Positions 45,907 to 53,898 of a DNA stretch of 64,000 nucleotides are shown here, piece after piece (positions within the stretch are counted from its first letter, which is position 1; each line of letters starts with the position of its first letter). This stretch comes from Nitratireductor kimnyeongensis (GTDB taxonomy: Bacteria > Pseudomonadota > Alphaproteobacteria > Rhizobiales > Rhizobiaceae), in NCBI RefSeq assembly GCF_019891395.1, contig NZ_CP078143.1:186001-250000 (forward strand). The letters run 5' to 3'. The notes beneath the pieces were generated by a model. The model saw nothing but the letters and a program-made list of their open reading frames with translations. It searched no databases and had not been told where the DNA came from. A program made the position numbers and the translations under genes.

Positions 45907-46212
45907 TTATGCCTGTCTGCCGGATTTCCTGGAGATGAAATCCGCAGCCACGCGCATCTCCCGAAGAGGCCGCACCTTTGCAGTACACGCCTGATAGGTT
46001 GGGTGCGCCTTATACGCCGCGAGTGCGGCTTCGTCGCGGAATTCTGCATAAACGATCACATCCACCTCGGTGCCGATTTGATCGACTTTGCGGTTGAGGC
46101 CAATCTCAAAAAAGTCGGAATGCGGAATGGCCGCCAGCATGCCAAGCCCCTCGGCAATCCGCTCCACGTCTGCCTCATCCTTGGCACTGAAGAAAACGAT
46201 GTGTCGAATCAC
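45907..46212 (-). CDS. Dabb (stress-responsive A/B barrel) protein
   Basis: The 101-residue protein is a single Dabb domain: MIRHIVFFSAKDEADVERI at the start, GLNRKVDQIGTEVDVIVYAEF in the middle, cited as VDQIGTEVDVIVYAEF, and AYKAHPTYQACTAKVRPL at the end. Such dimeric alpha-beta barrels occur in stress proteins and small lyases, without a firm role here. ATG 46212 has AGGAGG nine bases upstream. It converges on the photolyase gene with no gap. Confidence 0.85.
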   Translation of the reverse strand: MIRHIVFFSAKDEADVERIAEGLGMLAAIPHSDFFEIGLNRKVDQIGTEVDVIVYAEFRDEAALAAYKAHPTYQACTAKVRPLREMRVAADFISRKSGRQA

Positions 46213-46336
46213 GGGCTTGCCTCCTGAAATCGTGCCCGCAGATCGCGCCGTACCATCCGAATGTCAATGCAGCGTCACGTCGCTGGAGCGGAATCAATAC
46301 CTCAACACCGTCGAGCAAAACCCTGTTTCGTAGAAC

Positions 46337-46362
46337 AAAAAGGCCGAGCACATGGCCCGGCC
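46337..46362 (-). terminator. Terminator of the cpdB-like gene
   Basis: GGCCG (46342-46346) pairs with CGGCC (46358-46362). The plus-strand A-run 46337-46341 is a T-run after the stem on the minus strand, 17 bases past the stop. Confidence 0.6.
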
Positions 46363-46378
46363 CCTGGAAACTTCCTCT

Positions 46379-48355
46379 CTAAAGCGCAATGCGATAGAGG
46401 GCGAAGCCCTCCTGCCCCTCGCCCGCCGGTTCAATCGAAACCCCCTCGACGCTGGAAGCGAATTCCGCGCCTTTCGGTCCCGTTTCGAACAGGACCGATG
46501 TGTCCGGCAATGGTTTGAACGCCCAGTTGGCATCGGCCGTCGGATTGATCGTTCCCTGTTCGACGATATAGCGCACGATCACGTCACGGTTCGTATCTGG
46601 CGCAGCAAAGATCACCTTGTCCGGGCCGATGCCGGGGAAGTTTCCACCGCCCCCACCGCGGTAATTGTTCGTCGCGACGATGAATTTCTGAGCCGGCTCA
46701 ATGGGCAGGCCATTGAATTGCAAGTCGACGATACGGCTTGCCTCCGCGTTGAGAAGCTCGCCCTTGGATGAATATTTGGGCGGCTGCGACAGGTCGATCC
46801 GATACGTCACACCGTCGATCACATCAAAGTTATAGGAGGGGAAGGACGGGTCGAGCAGCGGCTGGTCCGCCTTGCCCGGTTCCACCTGGTTAAAAATTCC
46901 GGCGGACATCTCCAGCCATTCCTTCACATCCGCGCCCGTCACGAGAACGGCCTGAACCGTGTTTGGATACAGATAGAGATCGGCCACATTCTTGATGGCC
47001 ACATCGCCGGCCGGCGCGTCCGTATAATAGTCGGGGCCGCCGCGACCGCCCGCCTTGAAGGGCGCTGCCGCCGAAAGGACCGGCAGATCCTTGTACTCGC
47101 CGTCCTTCAGCATGTCGGTGATATACCAGGTTTGCGCCTGGCTCACGATCTGCACGGAGGGATCGTCGGCCACCAGCGCGAAATAGGAATGCAGCGGCGC
47201 AGACGTCTTGCCCACAGCCGTGCGCACATATTTCAGGGTCGCCTCATGGTCTTCGCGCACCGCCTCCTCGACCTCGGCCTTGCTCTCGACAAGCGGCTCG
47301 GTCTGACGTTCCACACGCTTGAAAATCGGACGCGCCTCGGATGCCGCATTCACCACCACCCAGCTCTGCCCGTCTCGTTCAAGAAGCAGGTCGATAAGAC
47401 CCAGATGCGAGCCCCAGAAACCGCCCATTACGGCCGGTTTGCCCGCAATCGTGCCCTTCGTATTGTCCGCGCCTTCGACGCCCTCGAACTTCGGACCGGG
47501 AAAGTCGAGATGGCTGTGACCGGTTACGATAGCGTCGATGCCCTCAACGCCCGCAAGCAACAAAGACGCATTTTCGAGGTTTTCCTCATATTGTGCCGGG
47601 CCGATACCGGAATGAGACAGCCCCACCACGATGTCGGCGCCCTCCTCGCGCATCTGCGGCACCCAGGCCTCCGCCGCGCGAACGATGTCGCGCGTCATCG
47701 CCTTGCCGGTCAGATGTTTGGAATCCCAGTTCATGATCTGCGGCGGCACAAAGCCGATCAGTCCCACACGGATGGGATGTTCCGTCCCGCTGCCGTCCTT
47801 CACCATCCTGTCCAGGATCACATAGGGTTTCAGGAACAGCTCATCGTCGCGTCCGTTTGCGGCAAGCTGCCCTTTGGTCAGGTTGGCACAGACAAAGGGA
47901 AAATTGGCGCCCGCAAGCACCTTGAACATGAAATCGAGCCCATAATTGAATTCATGATTGCCCAACGTCGAGCAATCATAGCCCAGCGTGTTCATGCCTT
48001 TGATCACCGGGTGAATGTCCCCCTCGCGCATGCCCCGCTCATAGGCGATATAATCCCCCATCGGGTTGCCCTGCAGGAAATCGCCATTGTCGACGAGGAT
48101 CGAGTTTGTCGCCTCGGCGCGGATCGCATCGATGATCGATGCGGTGCGGGCGAGCCCCATCGTGTCATTGGGCTTGTCAGCGTAGTAATCGTAGGGAAAG
48201 ACATGCACATGCAGATCGGTGGTCTCCATGATGCGCAGATGCGCCTGGTTGGCCGAAGCTCTGGCTGAAAATGGGTGCATCAGCACCAGAGAACCTGCAG
48301 CAACCGACCCAGCTAAGAACGAACGGCGGGACATGGAAGCGTTTGCGGACATCAT
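46379..48355 (-). CDS. cpdB: 2',3'-cyclic-nucleotide 2'-phosphodiesterase/3'-nucleotidase, Tat-exported
   Basis: This periplasmic enzyme frees nucleosides and phosphate from cyclic and 3'-nucleotides. The 658-residue protein starts with a Tat signal: SMSRRSFLAGSVAAGSLVLM, cut near ARASA. The metallophosphoesterase domain has METTDLHVHVFPYDYY, LVDNGDFLQGNP, STLGNHEFNYGLDF, GLSHSGIG and VTGHSHLDFPGP. The C-terminal 5'-nucleotidase domain has ATNNYRGGGGGNFPGI, the adenine-stacking loop. ATG 48355 has AAGGAG eight bases upstream. The twin arginine makes it a likely client of the tatABC genes at 12554-14242. It is monocistronic. Confidence 0.92.
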   Translation of the reverse strand: MMSANASMSRRSFLAGSVAAGSLVLMHPFSARASANQAHLRIMETTDLHVHVFPYDYYADKPNDTMGLARTASIIDAIRAEATNSILVDNGDFLQGNPMGDYIAYERGMREGDIHPVIKGMNTLGYDCSTLGNHEFNYGLDFMFKVLAGANFPFVCANLTKGQLAANGRDDELFLKPYVILDRMVKDGSGTEHPIRVGLIGFVPPQIMNWDSKHLTGKAMTRDIVRAAEAWVPQMREEGADIVVGLSHSGIGPAQYEENLENASLLLAGVEGIDAIVTGHSHLDFPGPKFEGVEGADNTKGTIAGKPAVMGGFWGSHLGLIDLLLERDGQSWVVVNAASEARPIFKRVERQTEPLVESKAEVEEAVREDHEATLKYVRTAVGKTSAPLHSYFALVADDPSVQIVSQAQTWYITDMLKDGEYKDLPVLSAAAPFKAGGRGGPDYYTDAPAGDVAIKNVADLYLYPNTVQAVLVTGADVKEWLEMSAGIFNQVEPGKADQPLLDPSFPSYNFDVIDGVTYRIDLSQPPKYSSKGELLNAEASRIVDLQFNGLPIEPAQKFIVATNNYRGGGGGNFPGIGPDKVIFAAPDTNRDVIVRYIVEQGTINPTADANWAFKPLPDTSVLFETGPKGAEFASSVEGVSIEPAGEGQEGFALYRIAL

Positions 48356-48565
48356 GATCGTCTCTCCTTGGCCTTTGAAAAAGAACCGGCGAAGGAGCAT
48401 GATTGCGCCGTCGCGTTGAGACTTCCAGCAAAATCTCATGACACCGGCGTGACACGGGTCAGGACCGCTCGATGAAGGCCTCCTGTCGTGTTCTGAACAG
48501 CATTCTGGCAGCGTTTCCCGCAGCCTCTTTGCAGCGGTGCCGCGCGGTCACGGGGGAGAGATGCA

Positions 48566-49216
48566 ATGAGCGATGAAGCAGACAACCGCAGAAAGACCTA
48601 TGCCTCGCCACCGTGTTTCATGCACGAACTTGCCGGTGGGGCCGATACGTCACAGGAAGATGCTTGGCCGGAAGTTCGCCGCTGGCGCAAGGCCACGCGC
48701 GAGCACCTGATCGCCGAGCGCCTGGCAATCCCGGCCGCCGAACGTACACGCCTTGCCGAAGAGATCGCGCAGAAGCTTGAAAGGCTCATCGGCGATCCTT
48801 CAGGCCGCGTGGTTGGCCTCTACTGGCCGTTTCGCGGTGAACCGGACCTGCGCCCCTGGCTCGCGTCTCTGCATGATCGCGGTGCTGTGCCAGCCCTTCC
48901 GGTCGTCGTTCAGAAAGCCGCGCCCCTCACCTTCCGCCCCTATCGCCCGGGAGACAGACTTGAACGCGGGGTCTGGAACATTCCCGTTCCTGCAGTCGAC
49001 AAGGAAATCATGCCCGATATCATCGTCTCTCCGCTGGTGGGTTTCGATGCGGCCAACTACCGGCTGGGCTATGGCGGTGGATTTTATGACCGGACCATCG
49101 CCGTCCTCCCGAAACGGCCGCTGCTCATCGGCATCGGCTACACCTTCGCGGAAGTGCCGACGATCTACCCGCAGCCCCACGACATTCCCATGAACCACAT
49201 TGTTGTTGCCGGCTGA
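48566..49216 (+). CDS. 5-formyltetrahydrofolate cyclo-ligase with N-terminal extension
   Basis: This enzyme converts 5-formyl-THF to methenyl-THF with ATP. The 216-residue protein has the ligase domain from about residue 38: RRWRKATREHLIAERLAIP with the ATP-binding RK, VVGLYWPFRGEPDLRP, PDIIVSPLVGFDAANYRLGY followed by GGGFYDRT, the substrate loop, and IGIGYTFAEVPTIYPQPHDIP, cited as YTFAEVPTIYPQPHDIP. Ahead of it is an extension with TYASPPCFMHELAGG, a motif also seen, as I recall, in other rhizobial proteins. ATG 48566 has GGAGAG about five bases upstream, so the extension is likely translated. It converges on the Lrp gene. Confidence 0.9.
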   Translation: MSDEADNRRKTYASPPCFMHELAGGADTSQEDAWPEVRRWRKATREHLIAERLAIPAAERTRLAEEIAQKLERLIGDPSGRVVGLYWPFRGEPDLRPWLASLHDRGAVPALPVVVQKAAPLTFRPYRPGDRLERGVWNIPVPAVDKEIMPDIIVSPLVGFDAANYRLGYGGGFYDRTIAVLPKRPLLIGIGYTFAEVPTIYPQPHDIPMNHIVVAG

Positions 49217-49227
49217 TTGCCCCACCG

Positions 49228-49701
49228 TCACGCCATCTGCGGCTTCAATCCCATACCGGTCCGGTCCACCACCTCGCGCAGCGCAAAAGCGGAATTGATC
49301 TTGATCACATGGGGCATGCCTGTCAGCCACTCCTTGTGAACCCGCTCGTAATCCTGAAGGTCACGCGCCGCGATGCGCAGTATGTAGTCATATTCGCCAG
49401 ACATGAGATGGCAGGACACCACATTCGGACAGCGCTGCACTGCCGCTTCAAACTCGCTGAGCGTGCGTTCAAACTGCCCCGAAAGCGAGATATGAACAAT
49501 GACTGTAACACCGTGCCCGAGGGCTGCATTTGAAAGCCGGGCATGATATCCCTTGATAACGCCGCTTTTTTCGAGATTATCGAGGCGGCGTGAGCAGGCC
49601 GACTGGGACAGTCCCACTTTCTCCGCCAGCGCGGAATTGGAAATTCGCCCATCCTTCTGTAGAACTTCCAGAATGGCGATATCAATCCTATCAAGGGCCA
49701 T
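49228..49701 (-). CDS. Lrp/AsnC family regulator, probable regulator of ald
   Basis: The 157-residue protein has an N-terminal winged helix-turn-helix (LDRIDIAILEVLQKDGRISN, then SALAEKVGLSQSACSRRLDN) and a C-terminal RAM/AsnC sensing domain (CPNVVSCHLMSGEYDYILRI). It binds DNA as oligomers and senses an amino acid. The gene is divergent from alanine dehydrogenase, with about 150 AT-rich bases between, the usual arrangement of an alanine-responsive activator of ald. ATG 49701 is chosen for its fit to the family start; the frame is open to 49833. It converges on the cyclo-ligase gene. Confidence 0.9.
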   Translation of the reverse strand: MALDRIDIAILEVLQKDGRISNSALAEKVGLSQSACSRRLDNLEKSGVIKGYHARLSNAALGHGVTVIVHISLSGQFERTLSEFEAAVQRCPNVVSCHLMSGEYDYILRIAARDLQDYERVHKEWLTGMPHVIKINSAFALREVVDRTGMGLKPQMA

Positions 49702-49853
49702 TATTCGAAGATCCTCCCGTTCGGCTCTTATTTTACGCAAAAAATAGCGAAAAATCGAGCGCAACGCAAATAACTTCGCAAGGACGTTCGGCCGTTTTTG
49801 TGGTCTCATCCATTGAGCCAGAAAATTCGCCACAATGCCCGGAGGAAACGCCC
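49702..49853. promoter_or_regulatory. Divergent control region between Lrp gene and ald
   Basis: This 152-base gap is AT-rich for the window, which suits Lrp binding and wrapping. The minus strand has the direct repeat TTGCG-N7-TTGCG near 49770-49790 and further CGCAA copies nearby. These are candidate operator elements; I cannot place the promoters exactly. Confidence 0.35.
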
Positions 49854-50969
49854 ATGCGCGTCGGCTGCCCGAAAGAGATCAAGAATCACGAATACCGTGT
49901 CGGCCTGACGCCCGGTTCAGTGCGCGAATATGTGGCACACGGTCACGATGTGCTGGTGGAAACCGGCGCGGGTGCAGGCATCGGCGCCGATGACAATGCC
50001 TATCGCGCCGCCGGTGCCACCATTGCCCGATCGGCTGAGGAAGTGTTCGCCAAATCGGACATGATCGTCAAGGTCAAGGAGCCGCAGCCCGCCGAATGGG
50101 TGCAGCTGCGTGAAGATCAGATCCTCTACACCTATCTTCATCTGGCTCCGGATCCCGACCAGACGCGCGGTCTCATCGATGCCGGTGTCAGCGCGATTGC
50201 CTACGAAACGGTGACCGACGCGCGCGGCGGCCTCCCCCTCCTCGCCCCCATGTCCGAGGTCGCCGGTCGCCTTGCGATACAGGCTGGTGCCACCGCCCTT
50301 CAGAAGGCCAATGGTGGACGCGGCGTTCTGCTTGGCGGCGTTCCCGGCGTTCTTCCCGGCAAGGTAGCCATCATCGGCGGCGGCGTGGTCGGCCTCAATG
50401 CGGCCAAGATGGCGGTCGGCCTCGGTGCCGATGTCACCATCATCGACCGTTCCATCCCCCGCCTGCGCGAACTGGATGACATTTTCAATGGCCGCGTCCA
50501 CACGCGCTACTCCACCGTTGAGGCGCTGGAGGAAGAGTGCTTCTCTTCCGACGTCATTGTCGGTGCCGTGCTCATTCCAGGCGCTGCAGCGCCCAAGCTG
50601 GTCACCCGCGAAATGCTCTCCGGCATGAAGAAGGGCGCCGTACTGGTCGACGTCGCCATCGATCAGGGCGGCTGCTTCGAAACCTCCCACGCCACCACGC
50701 ATTCCGATCCCACCTATGAGGTCGACGGCATCATCCATTACTGCGTGGCCAACATGCCCGGCGCCGTGCCCGTCACTTCTGCACACGCATTGAACAACGC
50801 CACTCTGCATTATGGCCTTCAGCTTGCTGACAAGGGCATCAAGGCACTTGTCGACGATCAGAACCTGCGCAATGGCCTCAACGTGCACAAGGGCCGCATC
50901 ACCAATCAGGCCGTTGCCGAAGCGTTGGGCTACGAAATGGCCGAGCCAAAATCTGCGCTCGCTGCCTGA
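49854..50969 (+). CDS. ald: Alanine dehydrogenase
   Basis: Ald reversibly deaminates L-alanine to pyruvate with NAD. The 371-residue protein has the family start [20 protein letters not shown], the substrate-binding [10 protein letters not shown] and YLHLAPDP, the NAD-binding [20 protein letters not shown] near residue 170, and the [20 protein letters not shown] block, cited as [18 protein letters not shown]. The start ATG 49854 has GGAGG eight bases upstream; the frame is open to 49590, but that part overlaps the Lrp gene in antisense. It ends in a strong terminator and is under the likely control of the divergent Lrp gene. Confidence 0.97.
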   Translation: MRVGCPKEIKNHEYRVGLTPGSVREYVAHGHDVLVETGAGAGIGADDNAYRAAGATIARSAEEVFAKSDMIVKVKEPQPAEWVQLREDQILYTYLHLAPDPDQTRGLIDAGVSAIAYETVTDARGGLPLLAPMSEVAGRLAIQAGATALQKANGGRGVLLGGVPGVLPGKVAIIGGGVVGLNAAKMAVGLGADVTIIDRSIPRLRELDDIFNGRVHTRYSTVEALEEECFSSDVIVGAVLIPGAAAPKLVTREMLSGMKKGAVLVDVAIDQGGCFETSHATTHSDPTYEVDGIIHYCVANMPGAVPVTSAHALNNATLHYGLQLADKGIKALVDDQNLRNGLNVHKGRITNQAVAEALGYEMAEPKSALAA

Positions 50970-50994
50970 CCATACACGATCTGCGTCCAACATA

Positions 50995-51019
50995 GCCCGC
51001 CGGAAACGGCGGGCTTTTT
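50995..51019 (+). terminator. Terminator of ald
   Basis: GCCCGCCG (50995-51002) pairs with CGGCGGGC (51007-51014) around a GAAA tetraloop, and TTTTT follows at 51015-51019. It is 26 bases past the ald stop. Confidence 0.9.
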
Positions 51020-51046
51020 ACTGCGCGGGGTTCAATGTGAATGCGG

Positions 51047-51520
51047 TCAGGCCCGGTCTATCCGCACCTGGTAGCAGTTGTATTGCGCCGAACGCATGTG
51101 CAGATAGGCAATATCGTCACGTTGAAAAAGTTCGTGCGCCCGCGTGCAGATATCCTGCTTCGGTGTCACTGCTCCCGTACCGTAGACGATGCGGTCGTCA
51201 TGACCGTAACCGCGCAGCAGCCACTCCGTGCGGGCGCGAAACAGTTCAGGCATGACATCACTGTCCGGTGCCCGTTCGCATGCCTCCGCACAGAGGAAAA
51301 TCGGCCCTGTCTCGGCATAGGGCTGGGTTTGCGGAAACGGCCGATACGCCAGGATAAGATAGGGTTTGCCCTCGGGGACCGAACGCAGGCAATGGCGACA
51401 GGGAACACCATTGCCGTCCGATAATCTTCGTTCGGGCTTCATTCCATAGGCATCAGGCCCCCCTTTTTGAAAAGCCTCGGCTTCATCGCTTCCCATGGCC
51501 ACAAACTTGATCAATCCCAT
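51047..51520 (-). CDS. DUF1203 domain protein
   Basis: The 157-residue protein carries DUF1203 family blocks: GVPCRHCLRSVPEGKPYLIL, then AYRPFPQTQPYAETGPIFLC with its CEAC pair, LLRGYGHDDRIVYGTGAVTP, and YLHMRSAQYNCYQVRI at the end. The CRHC pattern suggests metal or disulfide use, but no function is known to me. No signal peptide, so it is probably cytoplasmic. ATG 51520 has AGGAG eight bases upstream. It converges on ald. Confidence 0.8.
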   Translation of the reverse strand: MGLIKFVAMGSDEAEAFQKGGPDAYGMKPERRLSDGNGVPCRHCLRSVPEGKPYLILAYRPFPQTQPYAETGPIFLCAEACERAPDSDVMPELFRARTEWLLRGYGHDDRIVYGTGAVTPKQDICTRAHELFQRDDIAYLHMRSAQYNCYQVRIDRA

Positions 51521-51638
51521 GACAGGTCTCCTTCAAAAAATGATGGAGACGAGCTTGCCTGCTGGAACCGCGGCTGCCACCCGAATCCGGCAAAATCCAC
51601 CTGTTGCACGCCCCTGTCACCCCCTTGGAAGCCCCTTG

Positions 51639-52196
51639 TCAGCGCAAGAAATCGTCGACGCGCCGCAGGGTCACGCGTCTATTGCGCCAGTTCTCGTTAG
51701 GCGTGGGCACCAGGAGGAATTCCTCGCCATAGCCGACCGTCTCCAGCATGCGCGCGGGCACGTTGAACTCGCGCACCAGAACGTTCCGCAGTGAGGCGGC
51801 ACGGCGTTCGGAGAGTTGCTGGTTGTAGCTGAAAGACCCGACCGCATCTGTGTGCCCTTCAAGAAGCACAATGGCCCCCGGCCGCTGGCGACGCAACTGC
51901 CGCAAAGCGTTGGCGATCTCCTCGACCTTCCGGAACTGCGAGTAAGGAATCTCCGCTGAATCGAAGCCGAAATTAATCGCCTGAATGTCGATGGAAGGCG
52001 CACGACGGCGCAGATCCGGCCGGCGTTTCAGCTCGCGCACAGTAACTCGGTCCTGCGAGCGTACGCGCTGGGTTGGAGCTGCCTCCAGGCTTCGCTGAAT
52101 GCGAGATGCCGATGGCATGGAGGATTGCGCCATGGCCGCATCCGGCAACAGGGTCGCCGCAAAGACGGCCCCAAGCATCTGACGGCGGTTCAACAT
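51639..52196 (-). CDS. OmpA-family C-terminal domain protein
   Basis: The 185-residue protein starts MLNRRQMLGAVFAATLLPDA, a signal sequence with two arginines that could be Tat or Sec, cut near AMA. It has an arginine-rich linker and a C-terminal OmpA domain: FGFDSAEIPYSQF, LEGHTDAVGSFSYNQQLSER, then RAASLRNVLVREF and VGYGEEFLLVP. These contain the conserved Asp and Arg that bind diaminopimelate of peptidoglycan. It is probably a periplasmic peptidoglycan-binding protein. ATG 52196 has AAAGGAG six bases upstream. It sits between the DUF1203 and sseA genes, with no operon link evident. Confidence 0.85.
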   Translation of the reverse strand: MLNRRQMLGAVFAATLLPDAAMAQSSMPSASRIQRSLEAAPTQRVRSQDRVTVRELKRRPDLRRRAPSIDIQAINFGFDSAEIPYSQFRKVEEIANALRQLRRQRPGAIVLLEGHTDAVGSFSYNQQLSERRAASLRNVLVREFNVPARMLETVGYGEEFLLVPTPNENWRNRRVTLRRVDDFLR

Positions 52197-52287
52197 GGAA
52201 AGCTCCTTTCAGGAAACAGGTTCGTCCGTTCCGGCAATCTTTGTCCAAGACTGCTGAATTCAGGATGAACGTGCCGTTGCCTGTCTT

Positions 52288-53142
52288 TCAGCCTTCCTTC
52301 CCTGTCACGACTTGTGTGTCTTCACGACCGCCCCATTCACTCCAGGATCCGTCATAAAGCCGGTTGTCCGTGTGTCCCAGAGTTTCTAATGCCAAGGTGA
52401 TCGCCGCCGCCGTCACACCGGAGCCGCACGATGTAACCACAGGTCGGTCGAGATCGACGCCTGCCTGCTCGAACAGCGCCCGCAGCTCTTGAGGCGCCCG
52501 CAGCCTGCCATCCCGTGAAAGCTCGGAAGCAGGCACGTTGCGTGCTCCCGGCATGTGGCCGGAGCGCATGCCTGAGCGCGGCTCTGGGTCTTCCCCCGTG
52601 AACCGCCTCGCAGGGCGCGCATCGGCAATCTGCGCCGATCCGTCTTCAACGATCTTCCGCACGGCATCGATGTCGGCAACGCGCGTTTCATCCAGCGCAG
52701 CGTTGAAAACGGAGGGAGCAATCTTGGTAGGCTCGTTGGTCAGCGCGCGCCCCTCGGCGCGCCAGCCGTCCAGGCCGCCATCAAGAACCCGCACATCCTC
52801 GGCGCCCATGATCCGGAACATCCACCAAACACGTGGTGCTGAGAACAGACCCGGCCCGTCATAGACAACGATCGTGTCCGACTTCGAGATACCCATGGCG
52901 CTCACATGCCGCTGAAAGGTTGCGGCATCTGGCAGCGTATGCGGCAGGTCCGAAACGGCATCCACCACCGCGTCCTGATCAAAAAAAACGGCCCCTGGTA
53001 TGTGGCCTGCCTCATACTCCCGTTTCGCATCTCTCCCCTGTGCCGGCAAATACCAGGATGCATCCACGATGGAGAGGCCGGGTTTATCCAGCCGCTCCTC
53101 CAGCCATGCGGAGGAAATGGTAAATTGGGTTGTTTCACTCAT
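52288..53142 (-). CDS. sseA: 3-mercaptopyruvate sulfurtransferase
   Basis: The 284-residue protein has two rhodanese domains. The N-terminal one is inactive, with SIVDASWYLPAQGRDAKREY and HIPGAVFFDQDAVVD. The C-terminal one has the active loop CGSGVTAA, whose second Gly-Ser-Gly-Val-Thr form marks mercaptopyruvate sulfurtransferases apart from thiosulfate ones. It moves sulfur from mercaptopyruvate, a product of cysteine, to a thiol or cyanide. ATG 53142 has GAGGA five bases upstream. It is the third gene of cysK-alaX-sseA, 15 bases after alaX. Confidence 0.93.
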   Translation of the reverse strand: MSETTQFTISSAWLEERLDKPGLSIVDASWYLPAQGRDAKREYEAGHIPGAVFFDQDAVVDAVSDLPHTLPDAATFQRHVSAMGISKSDTIVVYDGPGLFSAPRVWWMFRIMGAEDVRVLDGGLDGWRAEGRALTNEPTKIAPSVFNAALDETRVADIDAVRKIVEDGSAQIADARPARRFTGEDPEPRSGMRSGHMPGARNVPASELSRDGRLRAPQELRALFEQAGVDLDRPVVTSCGSGVTAAAITLALETLGHTDNRLYDGSWSEWGGREDTQVVTGKEG

Positions 53143-53157
53143 GCGATCCTCGCAATC

Positions 53158-53898
53158 TCAATTTGCCGGCAGAGGGCCGAAACGAATACGGAAGCGGCGG
53201 TTCTCCCGCCCCTTTTTCTCGATCTTTCCGATATGGATCTCCCCGACTTCGGCCGTATTCGCAACATGCGTGCCGCCGCATGGCTGGCTGTCGACACTCG
53301 CCTCATCGCCAATACAGACAAGCCTGATGCGCCCTGCCCCTCGCGGCGGACGCACATTCTTCGATTTCACCAGCCTCGGATTGGCATCCAGTTCTTCCTC
53401 GCTGATCCAGCGCGTGAAGACAGGATGTTTCCCGTTCACCAGCTCCATCAGCCTGGCGCTGACATCCTCCTTGGTGACGCTGGCATCGGGTAGATCTAGA
53501 TCCACCCGCGAATCGGCCTCATTCACCGAAGCGCCCGTGATTGGAAAAGGGCAGATCACGCTCAGAAGATGGCAGGCCGTATGCATCTGCATCAACTTGA
53601 ACCGGCGATCCCAGTCGATCGCCAGCTGCAATGTCTCGCCCACTTCCGGAAGCCCCTGCTCGGCGGCCGGCACGTGGATGATCTCATCCTTCGTTTCTCC
53701 GGTCACTGTCGCGGCAATCTGGATAGCCGAGCCATCCTCGCGGACAAAGCGCCCGGTGTCGCCCGGTTGTCCACCAGACGTGGCGTAGAAGATGGTCCGG
53801 TCCAAAAGAATTCCGCCGCGATCATTGATACCGATGACACGCGCCGCACCTTCGCGCATATAGGCATCATCTCGAAAAAGCGCCTCCGTCTGCACCAT
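53158..53898 (-). CDS. AlaX-type alanyl-tRNA editing protein
   Basis: The 246-residue protein is a free-standing relative of the AlaRS editing domain, which removes serine or glycine from tRNA-Ala. Seen are TIFYATSGGQPGDTGRF, the zinc-site HTACHLLS with its HxxxH, and the second zinc pair CGGTHV near residue 205. ATG 53898 overlaps the cysK stop by one base (TGATG), so it is translated together with cysK; the frame is open to 53949 inside cysK. It lies between cysK and sseA in a sulfur operon, a context that its known role does not explain. Confidence 0.88.
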   Translation of the reverse strand: MVQTEALFRDDAYMREGAARVIGINDRGGILLDRTIFYATSGGQPGDTGRFVREDGSAIQIAATVTGETKDEIIHVPAAEQGLPEVGETLQLAIDWDRRFKLMQMHTACHLLSVICPFPITGASVNEADSRVDLDLPDASVTKEDVSARLMELVNGKHPVFTRWISEEELDANPRLVKSKNVRPPRGAGRIRLVCIGDEASVDSQPCGGTHVANTAEVGEIHIGKIEKKGRENRRFRIRFGPLPAN

